Notes: generated from the sequence alone by a model not told the origin. 6,656 nt of DNA from Alphaproteobacteria bacterium (GCA_018820005.1 JAHJOS010000596.1:1-6656); one strand, 5' to 3'; positions 1-6,656 are shown, counted from the first letter of the stretch. Numbers and translations: made by a program.

Positions 1-366
1 ACCGGCGCCGCCTTCATCAGCGCCGCCCATGCCTGGCCCACCCCGGTCAGCGCCAACCTGCCACACCCCTGCCCCTATCCCATCGCCGTGGGCTCCATCG
101 CCGCTGGCCACGCCATGGCGCTCGACGCCACGCTGCTCGCCTTCCTCACTGCCACCGTGCATGCCCAGGTCTCGGTGGCCGTGCGTCTGGTCCCCATCGG
201 CCAGACCGATGGCCTGGCTATCATGGCCGCGCTGGAGCCGCGCATCGCCGAACTGGCCCAACAGTGTCGCACCGCCACCCGAGACGACATTGGCGCTGTT
301 GCCTATGCCGCGGATATTGCGCAAATGTCGCACGAGACCCTGACCACGAGAATCTTCCGCTCATGA
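1..366 (+). CDS. ureF: Urease accessory protein UreF, C-terminal part (5' end outside window)
   Basis: The reading frame is open from the first base and runs 121 codons to a TGA. UreF proteins are usually a little over 220 residues, so this is about the C-terminal half. The recognisable family features are the helical segment PIAVGSIAAGHAM (window 79-117), the DATLLAFL and QVSVAVRLVPIGQTDG segments, and a C-terminus QMSHETLTTRIFRS that matches the usual UreF ending (HET...RLFRS). UreF is cytoplasmic. In known systems it binds UreD/UreH on apo-urease and recruits UreG for GTP-dependent nickel delivery to the carbamylated lysine site. The next gene starts inside its stop codon (ATGA). An ATG at 88 lies inside the protein and is not the true start; that start is upstream of the window. 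The identification rests on remembered family motifs and the ureG gene nearby. Confidence 0.9.
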   Translation, partial: TGAAFISAAHAWPTPVSANLPHPCPYPIAVGSIAAGHAMALDATLLAFLTATVHAQVSVAVRLVPIGQTDGLAIMAALEPRIAELAQQCRTATRDDIGAVAYAADIAQMSHETLTTRIFRS

Positions 367-794
367 GCATGCCGATCGCCGCCTTCATGTTTGTTGCCCT
401 GCTGGCAGTGTCCATTGCCCATCTGCTCTGGTCGATCGGTCGCACCTGGCCCATCCGCAACGAAAAGCTCCTGGCCCAGACGGTGGTCGGCACCGCCGGC
501 ATCGAGCGCATGCCCCCGCGCATTGCCAGCTTGGGCGTTGGCTTGGCGTTGGCCCTTGCCGGCATTTTGGCGCTGGCCCTTGCCGACCACGACAGCGGCG
601 GCTTTCCGCTCGACGTCGTCGGCGCGCTGCTGGCGCTGGTGTTTCTCGTCCGTGGCGTCATCGGCTACACGCCGGCCTGGTCGGCCCGCACGCCCGAACC
701 CAACTTCCGGCTCAACGACCGCCGGGTCTATTCGCCGCTCTGCCTGCTGCTGGGCGCCGGCTATGTCGCACTTGTCCTGATGAGGTTGCTATGA
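363..794 (+). CDS. DUF3995-type small integral membrane protein lying between ureF and ureG
   Basis: A 143-residue hydrophobic protein. Four membrane segments can be read directly: about residues 4-24, 54-74, 83-102 and 123-143. A polar stretch with RTWPIRNEK (27-35) follows helix 1. A second polar stretch, TPAWSARTPEPNFRLNDRR, precedes the last helix. The motif LNDRRVYSPLCLLLGAGY (117-134) resembles the DUF3995 family, whose function is unknown. The ATG at 363 is chosen because it overlaps the ureF stop as ATGA. The frame is open further upstream, but that part is a shadow of ureF. No strong Shine-Dalgarno is visible, which fits translational coupling; the ATG at 369 is the alternative start. 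The gene ends in another ATGA overlap with ureG. Context suggests a job linked to urease or nickel, but it lacks the clustered histidines expected of the UreJ/HupE nickel permeases, so no function is assigned. The family call is from memory of the motif. Confidence 0.8.
   Translation: MSMPIAAFMFVALLAVSIAHLLWSIGRTWPIRNEKLLAQTVVGTAGIERMPPRIASLGVGLALALAGILALALADHDSGGFPLDVVGALLALVFLVRGVIGYTPAWSARTPEPNFRLNDRRVYSPLCLLLGAGYVALVLMRLL
782..785 (+). promoter_or_regulatory. Shine-Dalgarno sequence of ureG
   Basis: GAGG lies 5 nt upstream of the ATG at 791, inside the last codons of the preceding membrane protein gene. It supports the 791 start and suggests ureG can recruit ribosomes itself as well as being coupled through the ATGA overlap. 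Confidence 0.55.
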
Positions 795-1423
795 AATCTG
801 TGAACGGTCCGCTGCGCATCGGCATCGGCGGCCCCGTCGGCTCGGGCAAGACAACGCTCTGCGAAATGCTGCTCAAGGCCATGCGCGACCGCTATTCCAT
901 GGCCGTGGTCACCAATGACATCTATACCCGCGAAGATGCGCTGATCCTGGCCCGAGCCCAGGCGATCTCCGAGGATCGCATTGTCGGCGTGGAGACCGGT
1001 GGGTGCCCGCATACCGCCATCCGCGAAGATGCCTCGCTCAATCTGGCGGCCATCGACGACCTCAACCGCAAGTTCCCCGATCTCGACATCATCCTGATCG
1101 AGAGCGGCGGCGACAATCTGGCCGCGACCTTCTCGCCCGATCTGGCTGACATCACGATCTATGTCATCTCGGTTGCCCAGGGTGAAAAGATACCCCGCAA
1201 GGGCGGCCCTGCCATTTCGCGTTCGGATCTCTTGGTCATCACCCACACCGATCTGGCCCAATATGTCGGCGCCAGCCTCGCTGTGATGGAAAGTGACACC
1301 CAGAAAGTGCGCGAGGGGCGGCCCTATGTCTTCAGCGATCTGCTGCGCCGCGAGAGCCTGGACCAGATCATCGCCTTCATTGAAAAGGCCGGCGGGCTCT
1401 CGAGTGCCCAGGCAGCTGAATAG
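791..1423 (+). CDS. ureG: Urease accessory GTPase UreG
   Basis: A complete 210-residue protein of normal family length. UreG is a SIMIBI-class GTPase that carries nickel and, with UreF and UreD/H, activates urease in the cytoplasm. Visible motifs are the P-loop GGPVGSGKTT (13-22), TNDIYTREDA (41-50), the metal-binding GCPH (71-74, with Cys72 and His74), ESGGDNLAATFSPDLAD (104-120) and IPRKGGPA (134-141). The guanine-recognition (G4) position reads THTD (151-154) where the family normally has NKxD; the rest of the surrounding LLVI..TDLA..VGASL segment is canonical. The start at 791 overlaps the stop of the upstream gene as ATGA and has a GAGG ribosome site. The gene is the last of its operon in this window. 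It converges on the glycogen operon, with 21 nt between the two stop codons. The identity is secure; only the G4 divergence is odd. Confidence 0.97.
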   Translation: MKSVNGPLRIGIGGPVGSGKTTLCEMLLKAMRDRYSMAVVTNDIYTREDALILARAQAISEDRIVGVETGGCPHTAIREDASLNLAAIDDLNRKFPDLDIILIESGGDNLAATFSPDLADITIYVISVAQGEKIPRKGGPAISRSDLLVITHTDLAQYVGASLAVMESDTQKVREGRPYVFSDLLRRESLDQIIAFIEKAGGLSSAQAAE

Positions 1424-1427
1424 GCGC

Positions 1428-1461
1428 TGGTGGGCGTGCCGCGTCTAGCGCTCGCCCACCA
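1428..1461. terminator. Inverted repeat at the convergent junction, possible bidirectional terminator
   Basis: TGGTGGGCG (1428-1436) is the exact reverse complement of CGCCCACCA (1453-1461), giving a 9-bp GC-rich stem with a 16-nt loop. It sits directly after the ureG stop and overlaps the last codons of the phosphoesterase gene on the other strand. No U-tract follows on either side, so a classic intrinsic terminator is not shown. Position and symmetry are the main support. Confidence 0.35.
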
Positions 1462-2182
1462 TCACCACATGGCTGACCAGCCGTCCGTCCTGCACGTGGT
1501 GCAGTAGTAGCCCCGGCGGATCGACGATGTCGGACGCCTTGCCATCGAGCGACAGCCGGTTGGCCCGCGTCACTGATGGCCCCATGCTGGCCGGCACCTG
1601 GCCCAGCCGGGCAAACATCGGCCGGTGCACATGGCCGCAGGTAATGCCCAGCACGCGCCCACCGGCGCCGGCCAACACCGTGCCTAGCCCCTCGGCGCCA
1701 CGGCAGCGGTTCTGGTCCTTGCCGTCGATACCGCAAAGAAACGGATGCTGATGCTGGAACACCAGCACCGGCAACTGATCCAGGTCCAGCTCCGCCGCCA
1801 GCCAGTCCAGCGCCGGCGTGGCATCGCCATGGTGATGGCCGGCCACGGTCACGTCGAGCCCGATCAGCTTGAGCGCCCCGCCGACCACGCTGGCGCTGTG
1901 CAGCGGCCGCGTCACCGTCCACCCCATGTCGGGCCCAAACACTTCAGCCAGATGCTCATGGTCGTCGACATTGCCGGGCACCACGCCGAACACCGTGTCC
2001 ATGTCCCGCAGCCGTTTGAGGATGGCGCGATAGCTTTCGCTGAAGTCCTCCTCGGCCAGATCGCCGCTGACGATGATCGCGTCGGGCCGCATCGGCCGTA
2101 GCCAGGCCAGCACGCGGTCGAGCCGCTCCAGGCGCTCCTTGCTGCCATTTGCATGGATATCGCTGAGCTGGGCGATGATCAT
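1445..2182 (-). CDS. GpdQ/CpdA-like calcineurin-type metallophosphoesterase
   Basis: A 245-residue cytoplasmic protein with no signal peptide. It has the metallophosphoesterase fold motifs in order: DIH (D8, H10), SGDL (D41), GNVDD (70-74), QHQHP (143-147) and GHVHRP (183-188). The spacing and the segments IGLDVT and LPVLVFQHQHPF resemble class III cyclic nucleotide/glycerophosphodiester phosphodiesterases (GpdQ, CpdA), which use two metal ions. Two motifs are off consensus. GNHD is GNVD, so the histidine thought to help catalysis is a valine. The HHPP motif reads HQHP. GNVD/GNCD-like forms do occur in other branches of the superfamily (YfcE/MJ0936 type), so the protein may still be active. 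The substrate cannot be read from the sequence. The start lies 3 nt after the glgX stop, so the gene is probably co-transcribed with the glycogen operon. No strong ribosome site is visible; coupling to glgX is likely. Confidence 0.85.
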   Translation of the reverse strand: MIIAQLSDIHANGSKERLERLDRVLAWLRPMRPDAIIVSGDLAEEDFSESYRAILKRLRDMDTVFGVVPGNVDDHEHLAEVFGPDMGWTVTRPLHSASVVGGALKLIGLDVTVAGHHHGDATPALDWLAAELDLDQLPVLVFQHQHPFLCGIDGKDQNRCRGAEGLGTVLAGAGGRVLGITCGHVHRPMFARLGQVPASMGPSVTRANRLSLDGKASDIVDPPGLLLHHVQDGRLVSHVVMVGER

Positions 2183-2185
2183 CGT

Positions 2186-4189
2186 TCAGCCCGCCGGCCG
2201 CACTAGGGCCACCACCGAGCGCGGCGTCAGCGTCGCCGTACCCGCCGCGATCGGTACCTGGGACAGATTGTCTGATTCCAGCCCCACCACCCAGTCGCCT
2301 TGCGGCAGATGCGCCACTACCGGTTCGGTGCGCCGGTTGAACCACATCAGGACTTCATCGTCCTTGTTGCGCAATTGTATCCCCAGCACCGACGCGCCCG
2401 ACGCTCGCCAATCCTGTTCGCCCATTTCATGGCCGTCCGGATGCAGCCAAACCACGTCCCGCACCCCATGCTTTTCCTGACCCGTCAGGAAGTGATCATG
2501 CGTCAGCGCCGAATGCGCCTTGCGGAACTTGCTGAGTGCGGCCACAAAATCCACCAGCGCCCCATCGGCATTTTCCCAGTCCAGCCAGGTGATTTCATTG
2601 TCCTGGGCATAGGCATTGTTGTTGCCCTGCTGGGTGCGATAGAGCTCGTCCCCCTGCTGCAGCAGCGGGATGCCACGCGAGAGGAACAGCGTCGCCAGCA
2701 TGGCGCGGACGTCACGCTTGCGGGCGGCATTGATGGCTTCGTCGTCCGTCTCGCCCTCGACGCCGCAGTTCCAGGACGCATTGTGGTTGTGGCCGTCGCG
2801 ATTGTCCTCGCCATTGGCCTGATTGTGCTTGTCGTTGTAGCTGACCAGGTCGCGCAGGGTGAAGCCGTCGTGCACCGCCAGCATGTTGACGCCATGACTG
2901 GGCTTGCGCCCGGCAAAGTCGAAGATCTCTGCCGAGCCTGCGACCTTGCCCGCCAACGCGCCGATCTTGCCATCCTCGCCGCGCCAGAACTCGCGGATTT
3001 CGTCACGATAGGTGTCGTTGTGTTCTTTGAATTCCTTGCCGAACTGGCCCAGGGCGTAGCCGCCCGGGCCCGGGTCCCAGGGTTCAGCAACCAGGATGCA
3101 CTGGCTGAGGACAGGATCAGCCTTGATCTTTTCAAGCATCACCGCATTGGGGTTGAAGCCGGGATCGCGCCCCAGCACTGTCGCCAGGTCGAAGCGGAAG
3201 CCGGAGATACCCATTTCCTGCACCCAATAGCGCAGGCTGTCGATCACCAGCCGCTGCGTGGCCGGATGGTCGCAGCGCAGCGTATTGCCGGTGCCCGTGT
3301 CATTGACCAGGTGCTGTTTGCCGTCCACTTCCACGAAGCGGTAATAGGTCCTGGCGTCCAGTCCCATCAGGCTGAGCATCGGCCCATTGGCGTCGCTCTC
3401 GCCGGTATGGTTGTACACCACATCCAGGATCACCGAGATGCCGTTCTTGCGATAGAGATCGGTCATGTTCCGTAGTTCCTGCGGCCCGCGCGGCGCCAGC
3501 CGCGGATCGATGGCCGAATAGGCCACCGGATTATAACCCCAGGCATTGGTCAGCCCCAGCACCGGCAGATGGCCCTCGTCGATCCAGGCCGCCGTCGGCA
3601 TCAGCTGCAGCGTATCTACGCCGATGTACTTCAGATGGTCGATGACCCGTTGCGTCGTCAGCGCCGCAATGGTGCCGCGCAATGGCCCCTGCACGCTGGG
3701 ATGGCGCATGGTGTAGCCGCGCACGTTCATCTCATAGAACAGGCCAGGCGCCTTCTTGCGCGGCAGCAGGTCCTCATTTCCCATATCGCCCACGATCGCC
3801 TTGGGGATCAACGGCGCGGTATCGACGGCCTCGCTACGATCAAGACGCAGGCGCGGCGAGCGAACAAAGGCCCGATCCAGCCGCTTGGCATAGGGATCGA
3901 CCAGCAATTTCATCGGGTCAAAGAACAACCCCTGCTCGGGGTTGTATTCACCATCCGCCCGCAGGCCATAGCGCGTACCGGCAACAAGACCGGACACCAG
4001 GCCTGCCCTTATATTGTCGGCATGCACATCGAGTTCGAACCGATCAGTTTCCTGATCCTGCTCGTCAAAAATGGAGACCCAGATCGCAGTCGCACTCTCA
4101 GAATATACCGCGAAATTGACGCCATCTTCGGTGAGCGTGGCGCCAAGATGCTCGATACTGCCCCCATTGGGGACCAGCATGGGTTTCAT
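2186..4189 (-). CDS. glgX: Glycogen debranching enzyme GlgX
   Basis: A complete 667-residue protein, close to the usual GlgX length of about 660. GlgX is a GH13 isoamylase-type enzyme that hydrolyses alpha-1,6 branches of phosphorylase-limit glycogen, in the cytoplasm. An N-terminal CBM48-like domain (about 10-110) precedes the catalytic barrel. GH13 regions seen: DVVYNH (256-261), GFRFDLA (330-336, nucleophile Asp334), VAEPWD (367-372, acid Glu369) and VHDGFTLRDLVSYNDKHN (439-456, His440 and Asp441). The GlgX-typical GEDNRDGHNHNASWN follows (460-474). All catalytic residues are present. The ATG at 4189 lies 13 nt after the pgm stop, with a modest GGA Shine-Dalgarno six bases upstream; the ATG at 4180 is a second possibility. 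The gene sits between pgm and the phosphoesterase, in one transcription direction with glgA. Confidence 0.96.
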   Translation of the reverse strand: MKPMLVPNGGSIEHLGATLTEDGVNFAVYSESATAIWVSIFDEQDQETDRFELDVHADNIRAGLVSGLVAGTRYGLRADGEYNPEQGLFFDPMKLLVDPYAKRLDRAFVRSPRLRLDRSEAVDTAPLIPKAIVGDMGNEDLLPRKKAPGLFYEMNVRGYTMRHPSVQGPLRGTIAALTTQRVIDHLKYIGVDTLQLMPTAAWIDEGHLPVLGLTNAWGYNPVAYSAIDPRLAPRGPQELRNMTDLYRKNGISVILDVVYNHTGESDANGPMLSLMGLDARTYYRFVEVDGKQHLVNDTGTGNTLRCDHPATQRLVIDSLRYWVQEMGISGFRFDLATVLGRDPGFNPNAVMLEKIKADPVLSQCILVAEPWDPGPGGYALGQFGKEFKEHNDTYRDEIREFWRGEDGKIGALAGKVAGSAEIFDFAGRKPSHGVNMLAVHDGFTLRDLVSYNDKHNQANGEDNRDGHNHNASWNCGVEGETDDEAINAARKRDVRAMLATLFLSRGIPLLQQGDELYRTQQGNNNAYAQDNEITWLDWENADGALVDFVAALSKFRKAHSALTHDHFLTGQEKHGVRDVVWLHPDGHEMGEQDWRASGASVLGIQLRNKDDEVLMWFNRRTEPVVAHLPQGDWVVGLESDNLSQVPIAAGTATLTPRSVVALVRPAG

Positions 4190-4202
4190 AAACTATCCAG
4201 GA

Positions 4203-5837
4203 TTAGGTGATGACGGAGGGTTCTTGGCGACCAGTACGCTGCTTGACGCCCGCCAGTGTTTCGCACAAGGCGATCAATGGTTCCAGAGCATCTTGTGTGT
4301 CCAGATTATGCGTGCCGTCGGCCGCTTCATAGCGTTCGAGGTAAAGCCGCAACGTTGCACCCACTGTGCCCGTGCCGGATAGCCGGATCACGATGCGCGA
4401 ACCATCGGTGAAGCCGATCCGAATGCCTTGCTTGGCACTGGTCGAACCATCGACCGGATCATGATAGGTGAAGTCATCAGCAAAGGCGACCTGTAGGTCT
4501 TCCCCAAAACGCTGCCCGGGCAACGACGGGAGCTTTGCCCGCAGATCATCGACCAGTTGACCAGCTATGGTCGCATCGACCTCTTCGTAGTCGTGTCGTG
4601 TGTAGTAGTTGCGACCGTAGACTGCCCAGTGCTCACGCACGATCTCATCAACAGACTGCTTGCGAACAGCCAGAATATTGAGCCACAGCACTACCGCCCA
4701 AAGGCCGTCCTTTTCACGCACGTGGTTCGATCCAGTGCCCGCACTCTCCTCGCCGCAGATCGTCACGCGACCAGCGTCGAGCAGATTGCCAAAGAACTTC
4801 CAGCCCGTGGGCGTCTCGTGCATCTCGATGCCGAGCTTTTCTGCTACGCGATCAGCCGCAGCACTGGTCGGCATGGAGCGGGCAATGCCGGCTATGCCGC
4901 GCTTGTAGGCCGGCGCGAGATGGGCATTGGCCGCCAGCAACGCCAGCGAATCCGACGGTGTCACGAACCGGTTCTTGCCGATGATCAGATTGCGGTCTCC
5001 ATCACCGTCCGATGCAGCGCCGAAATCGGGGCCATCGGCGGTCATCAGCAGGTCATACATGTCCTTGCAATAGACCAGGTTTGGATCGGGATGCCCCTGG
5101 CCGAAATCCGGCAGTGGTGTTCCGTTGCGCACCGTCCCCTTTGCCGCGCCCAGCAGATCCTCAAGGATGGTGTGGGCGTAAGGACCGGTAATCGCGTTCA
5201 TCGCATCGAACATCATGGTGAAGCCAGAGGCAAAAAGGCCTCGGATTGCCGGGAAGTCGAACAGGCTCTCCATCAGCGCCGCATAGTCGGCCACCGGGTC
5301 GATCACCTCGACCACCATGTCTCCAGACTTCTGTGTGCCGATGCGATCGAGCGCAACATCGGGCGCATCGATAGACTTGTAGCTCTGGATGACCTTGGTG
5401 CGGGCATAGACCGCGTCAGTGATCTTTTCGGGCGCCGGGCCGCCATTGCCGATGTTGTATTTGATACCGAAATCGCCATCGGGCCCACCCGGATTGTGGC
5501 TAGCCGACAGCACAAGTCCCCCGAAGGCCTTGTAGTGGCGAATGACGTGGCTGGCCGCCGGCGTAGACAGCAGGCCGTTCTGGCCAACCATCACGCGGCC
5601 AAAACCATTGGCTGCGGCCAGCCGTATGGCCTTCTGGATGGCGACATCATTGTAGAACCGGCCGTCGCCGCCGATCACCAGGGTCTGGCCGGCAAAGCCT
5701 TCCAGGCTGTCAAAGATGGCCTGGACGTAGTTTTCGACGTAATTGGCCTGCTGATAGACGGTCACCCGTTTGCGCAGACCGGACGTGCCGGGCTTCTGGT
5801 CCGCGTAAGGCGTGGTTTTAATTGTCTGGATGTTCAT
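4203..5837 (-). CDS. pgm: Phosphoglucomutase (alpha-D-glucose type)
   Basis: A 544-residue enzyme that interconverts glucose-1-phosphate and glucose-6-phosphate, linking central metabolism to ADP-glucose and UDP-glucose polymers. Domains and motifs of the alpha-D-phosphohexomutase family are complete: KPGTSGLR (15-22), the phosphoserine loop SASHNPGG (111-118, Ser113), the metal loop DGDGDR (277-282), TPTGWKF (342-348), the sugar-binding loop GEESAGTGS (362-370) and the phosphate-binding RLSGTGTVGA (485-494). The ATG at 5837 is chosen because the protein then begins MNIQTIKTTPYADQKPG, matching the usual family N-terminus. An upstream in-frame ATG at 5876 would add 13 residues with no family match, inside glgA. 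The chosen start overlaps the glgA stop by 20 nt, which suggests translational coupling. In Agrobacterium the equivalent gene is known as pgm/exoC and is also needed for exopolysaccharide. Confidence 0.96.
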   Translation of the reverse strand: MNIQTIKTTPYADQKPGTSGLRKRVTVYQQANYVENYVQAIFDSLEGFAGQTLVIGGDGRFYNDVAIQKAIRLAAANGFGRVMVGQNGLLSTPAASHVIRHYKAFGGLVLSASHNPGGPDGDFGIKYNIGNGGPAPEKITDAVYARTKVIQSYKSIDAPDVALDRIGTQKSGDMVVEVIDPVADYAALMESLFDFPAIRGLFASGFTMMFDAMNAITGPYAHTILEDLLGAAKGTVRNGTPLPDFGQGHPDPNLVYCKDMYDLLMTADGPDFGAASDGDGDRNLIIGKNRFVTPSDSLALLAANAHLAPAYKRGIAGIARSMPTSAAADRVAEKLGIEMHETPTGWKFFGNLLDAGRVTICGEESAGTGSNHVREKDGLWAVVLWLNILAVRKQSVDEIVREHWAVYGRNYYTRHDYEEVDATIAGQLVDDLRAKLPSLPGQRFGEDLQVAFADDFTYHDPVDGSTSAKQGIRIGFTDGSRIVIRLSGTGTVGATLRLYLERYEAADGTHNLDTQDALEPLIALCETLAGVKQRTGRQEPSVIT

Positions 5838-6656
5838 TGCTGTCGAGCCCGCTGATTTTTGCATAGAGGCTGGCATAGCGCGCCGCGCTGGTTTCCCAGG
5901 AAACGTCTGACTTCATGCCTCGCCGCTGAATTTTCTTCCAGACCTTGTCATCATTGAACAGACGCACGGTCTTGCGAATGGCCTCGTAGAGTGCCTGAGC
6001 GCTACCGGGATCAAACACCACGCCAGTGGCAACCTCAGCGGCAAGCGCTGCAGGGTTGGCATCAATAACGGTATCGGCCAAGCCGCCGATCCGGCTGACC
6101 ACAGGCACACAGCCATAGCGCAGGCCATACAATTGCGTCAGCCCGCATGGCTCGAAACGCGACGGAATGACAATGGCATCACAGCCGCCCTGCATCAGAT
6201 GCGACAGGGCCTCATTATAGCCACTGGCCATGCTGATCTTGCCCGGGTGGCGCATGGCCTGATGCCGGAATCCGTCCTCAAGATAGGCCTCGCCCGCACC
6301 CAGCACGGCCAGCCGGCCGCCAAGATCGACCAGGCCATCGACCACCTGAAGCAGCAAGTCCATGCCCTTCTGGTCCGTCAACCGACTGACGACGCAGAAC
6401 AGTGGGCCGTCGCTTCCGTCCAGCCCGAATTTTTCCACCAGCGCTTGCTTGTTGGCTTGGCGCAGATTGATCGTATTGGCCGAGAAATTCTGTACCAGCG
6501 CCTTGTCGACCGTGGGGTCCCAGGCTTGGGTATCGATGCCGTTCAACACACCACTGACCGTGTCAGCCCGCCCGTTGAGCAGGCCTTCAAGGCCCATTCC
6601 AAACTGCGGCGTGCGGATCTCATCAGCGTAATTGGGGCTGACGGTCGTGACGTAGT
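5818..6656 (-). CDS. glgA: Glycogen synthase GlgA, C-terminal part (5' end outside window)
   Basis: The frame is open to the window edge and encodes about 278 residues, the C-terminal 55-60 percent of a typical 475-480 residue bacterial glycogen synthase (GT5 family). GlgA transfers glucose from ADP-glucose to the non-reducing end of the growing alpha-1,4-glucan. Seen in order: VTTVSPNYADEI at the edge (about 6616-6651), then FGMGLEGLL, LNGIDTQAWDP, VSRLTDQKG (6364-6390, ADP-glucose/phosphate-binding Arg and Lys), PSRFEPCGLTQLYGLRYG (6112-6165, with the catalytic-site Glu at 6151-6153) and GGLADTV. The C-terminal GMKSDVSWETSA is also typical. The ATG at 6597 is internal and not the start. The N-terminal KxGGL motif lies outside the window. 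The stop overlaps the start of pgm, the usual gene order of rhizobial glycogen operons. Confidence 0.95.
   Translation of the reverse strand, partial: YVTTVSPNYADEIRTPQFGMGLEGLLNGRADTVSGVLNGIDTQAWDPTVDKALVQNFSANTINLRQANKQALVEKFGLDGSDGPLFCVVSRLTDQKGMDLLLQVVDGLVDLGGRLAVLGAGEAYLEDGFRHQAMRHPGKISMASGYNEALSHLMQGGCDAIVIPSRFEPCGLTQLYGLRYGCVPVVSRIGGLADTVIDANPAALAAEVATGVVFDPGSAQALYEAIRKTVRLFNDDKVWKKIQRRGMKSDVSWETSAARYASLYAKISGLDSNEHPDN

Noticed and set aside
264..362. Upstream extension of the DUF3995 gene to an ATG at 264
   Set aside because: The extension is Arg/Cys/His-rich and lies inside ureF in another frame. The ATG at 363 gives a clean first membrane helix and the ATGA coupling.
761..1261. Open frame of 166 codons on the - strand, antisense to ureG
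   Set aside because: Fully antisense to a secure UreG, with no recognisable domain.
1377..1922. Open frame of 181 codons on the - strand in another frame of the phosphoesterase
   Set aside because: Ala/Arg/Gly-rich translation without motifs, whereas the overlapping frame carries ordered metallophosphoesterase motifs.
2300..3475. Open frame of 391 codons on the + strand, antisense to glgX
   Set aside because: It is antisense to the catalytic core of GlgX. The hydrophobic runs (for example IVVVAVAIVLAIGLIVLVVVA) arise from the reverse complement of Asp/Asn/His-rich codons such as those of the GEDNRDGHNHN region, not from a real membrane protein.
3569..4210. Open frame of 213 codons on the + strand, antisense to the N-terminal part of glgX
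   Set aside because: No family motif and complete overlap with a secure gene; it is a composition shadow.
4557..5855. Long open frame of 432 codons on the + strand, antisense to pgm
   Set aside because: It lies wholly opposite a gene with full family motifs. The translation has no recognisable domain and low-complexity composition typical of the antisense frame of GC-rich genes.
5838..5876. Thirteen-residue N-terminal extension of Pgm from an ATG at 5876
   Set aside because: The extra residues have no counterpart in the family, and the extension would deepen the overlap with glgA to 59 nt; the start at 5837 fits the usual Pgm length and N-terminus.

Overview
The window reads as a GC-rich chromosomal segment of an alphaproteobacterium, most likely of the order Hyphomicrobiales (Rhizobiales). 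The evidence is the rhizobial-type gene order glgA-pgm-glgX, a Pgm ending in a KQRTGR...VIT tail of rhizobial style, and a UreG of rhizobial style (YVISVAQGEKIPRKGG). A genus cannot be fixed from the sequence alone.

The left part (about 1-1423, + strand) is the 3' end of a urease accessory operon. It holds the C-terminal half of ureF (cut by the window edge), a small four-helix membrane protein of the DUF3995 type, and a complete ureG. Both junctions are ATGA overlaps, so the three genes look translationally coupled. UreF and UreG act together in loading nickel into apo-urease. The membrane protein between them has no established role in that process.

The right part (1445 to the end, - strand) is the 3' part of a glycogen operon, transcribed towards the urease genes. 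In order of transcription it holds glgA (glycogen synthase, N-terminus outside the window), pgm (phosphoglucomutase), glgX (glycogen debranching enzyme) and a GpdQ/CpdA-like metallophosphoesterase. Junctions are tight: glgA and pgm overlap by 20 nt, pgm and glgX are 13 nt apart, and glgX and the phosphoesterase are 3 nt apart. Pgm interconverts glucose-6-P and glucose-1-P, GlgA extends the glucan from ADP-glucose, and GlgX removes the short branches left by phosphorylase. The phosphoesterase is an unexplained tail member.

The two operons converge with only 21 nt between stop codons. That junction carries a GC-rich inverted repeat that may act as a shared terminator. There is no stretch above 300 bases without a gene. 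I see no RNA gene, mobile element, CRISPR array or long repeat. Most of the window is ordinary housekeeping content. The points worth a second look are the DUF3995 gene inside the ureF-ureG pair, a divergent guanine-recognition motif in UreG (THTD instead of NKxD), and the glgX-linked phosphoesterase with altered metallophosphoesterase motifs. I found no convincing evidence of a wholly new system.
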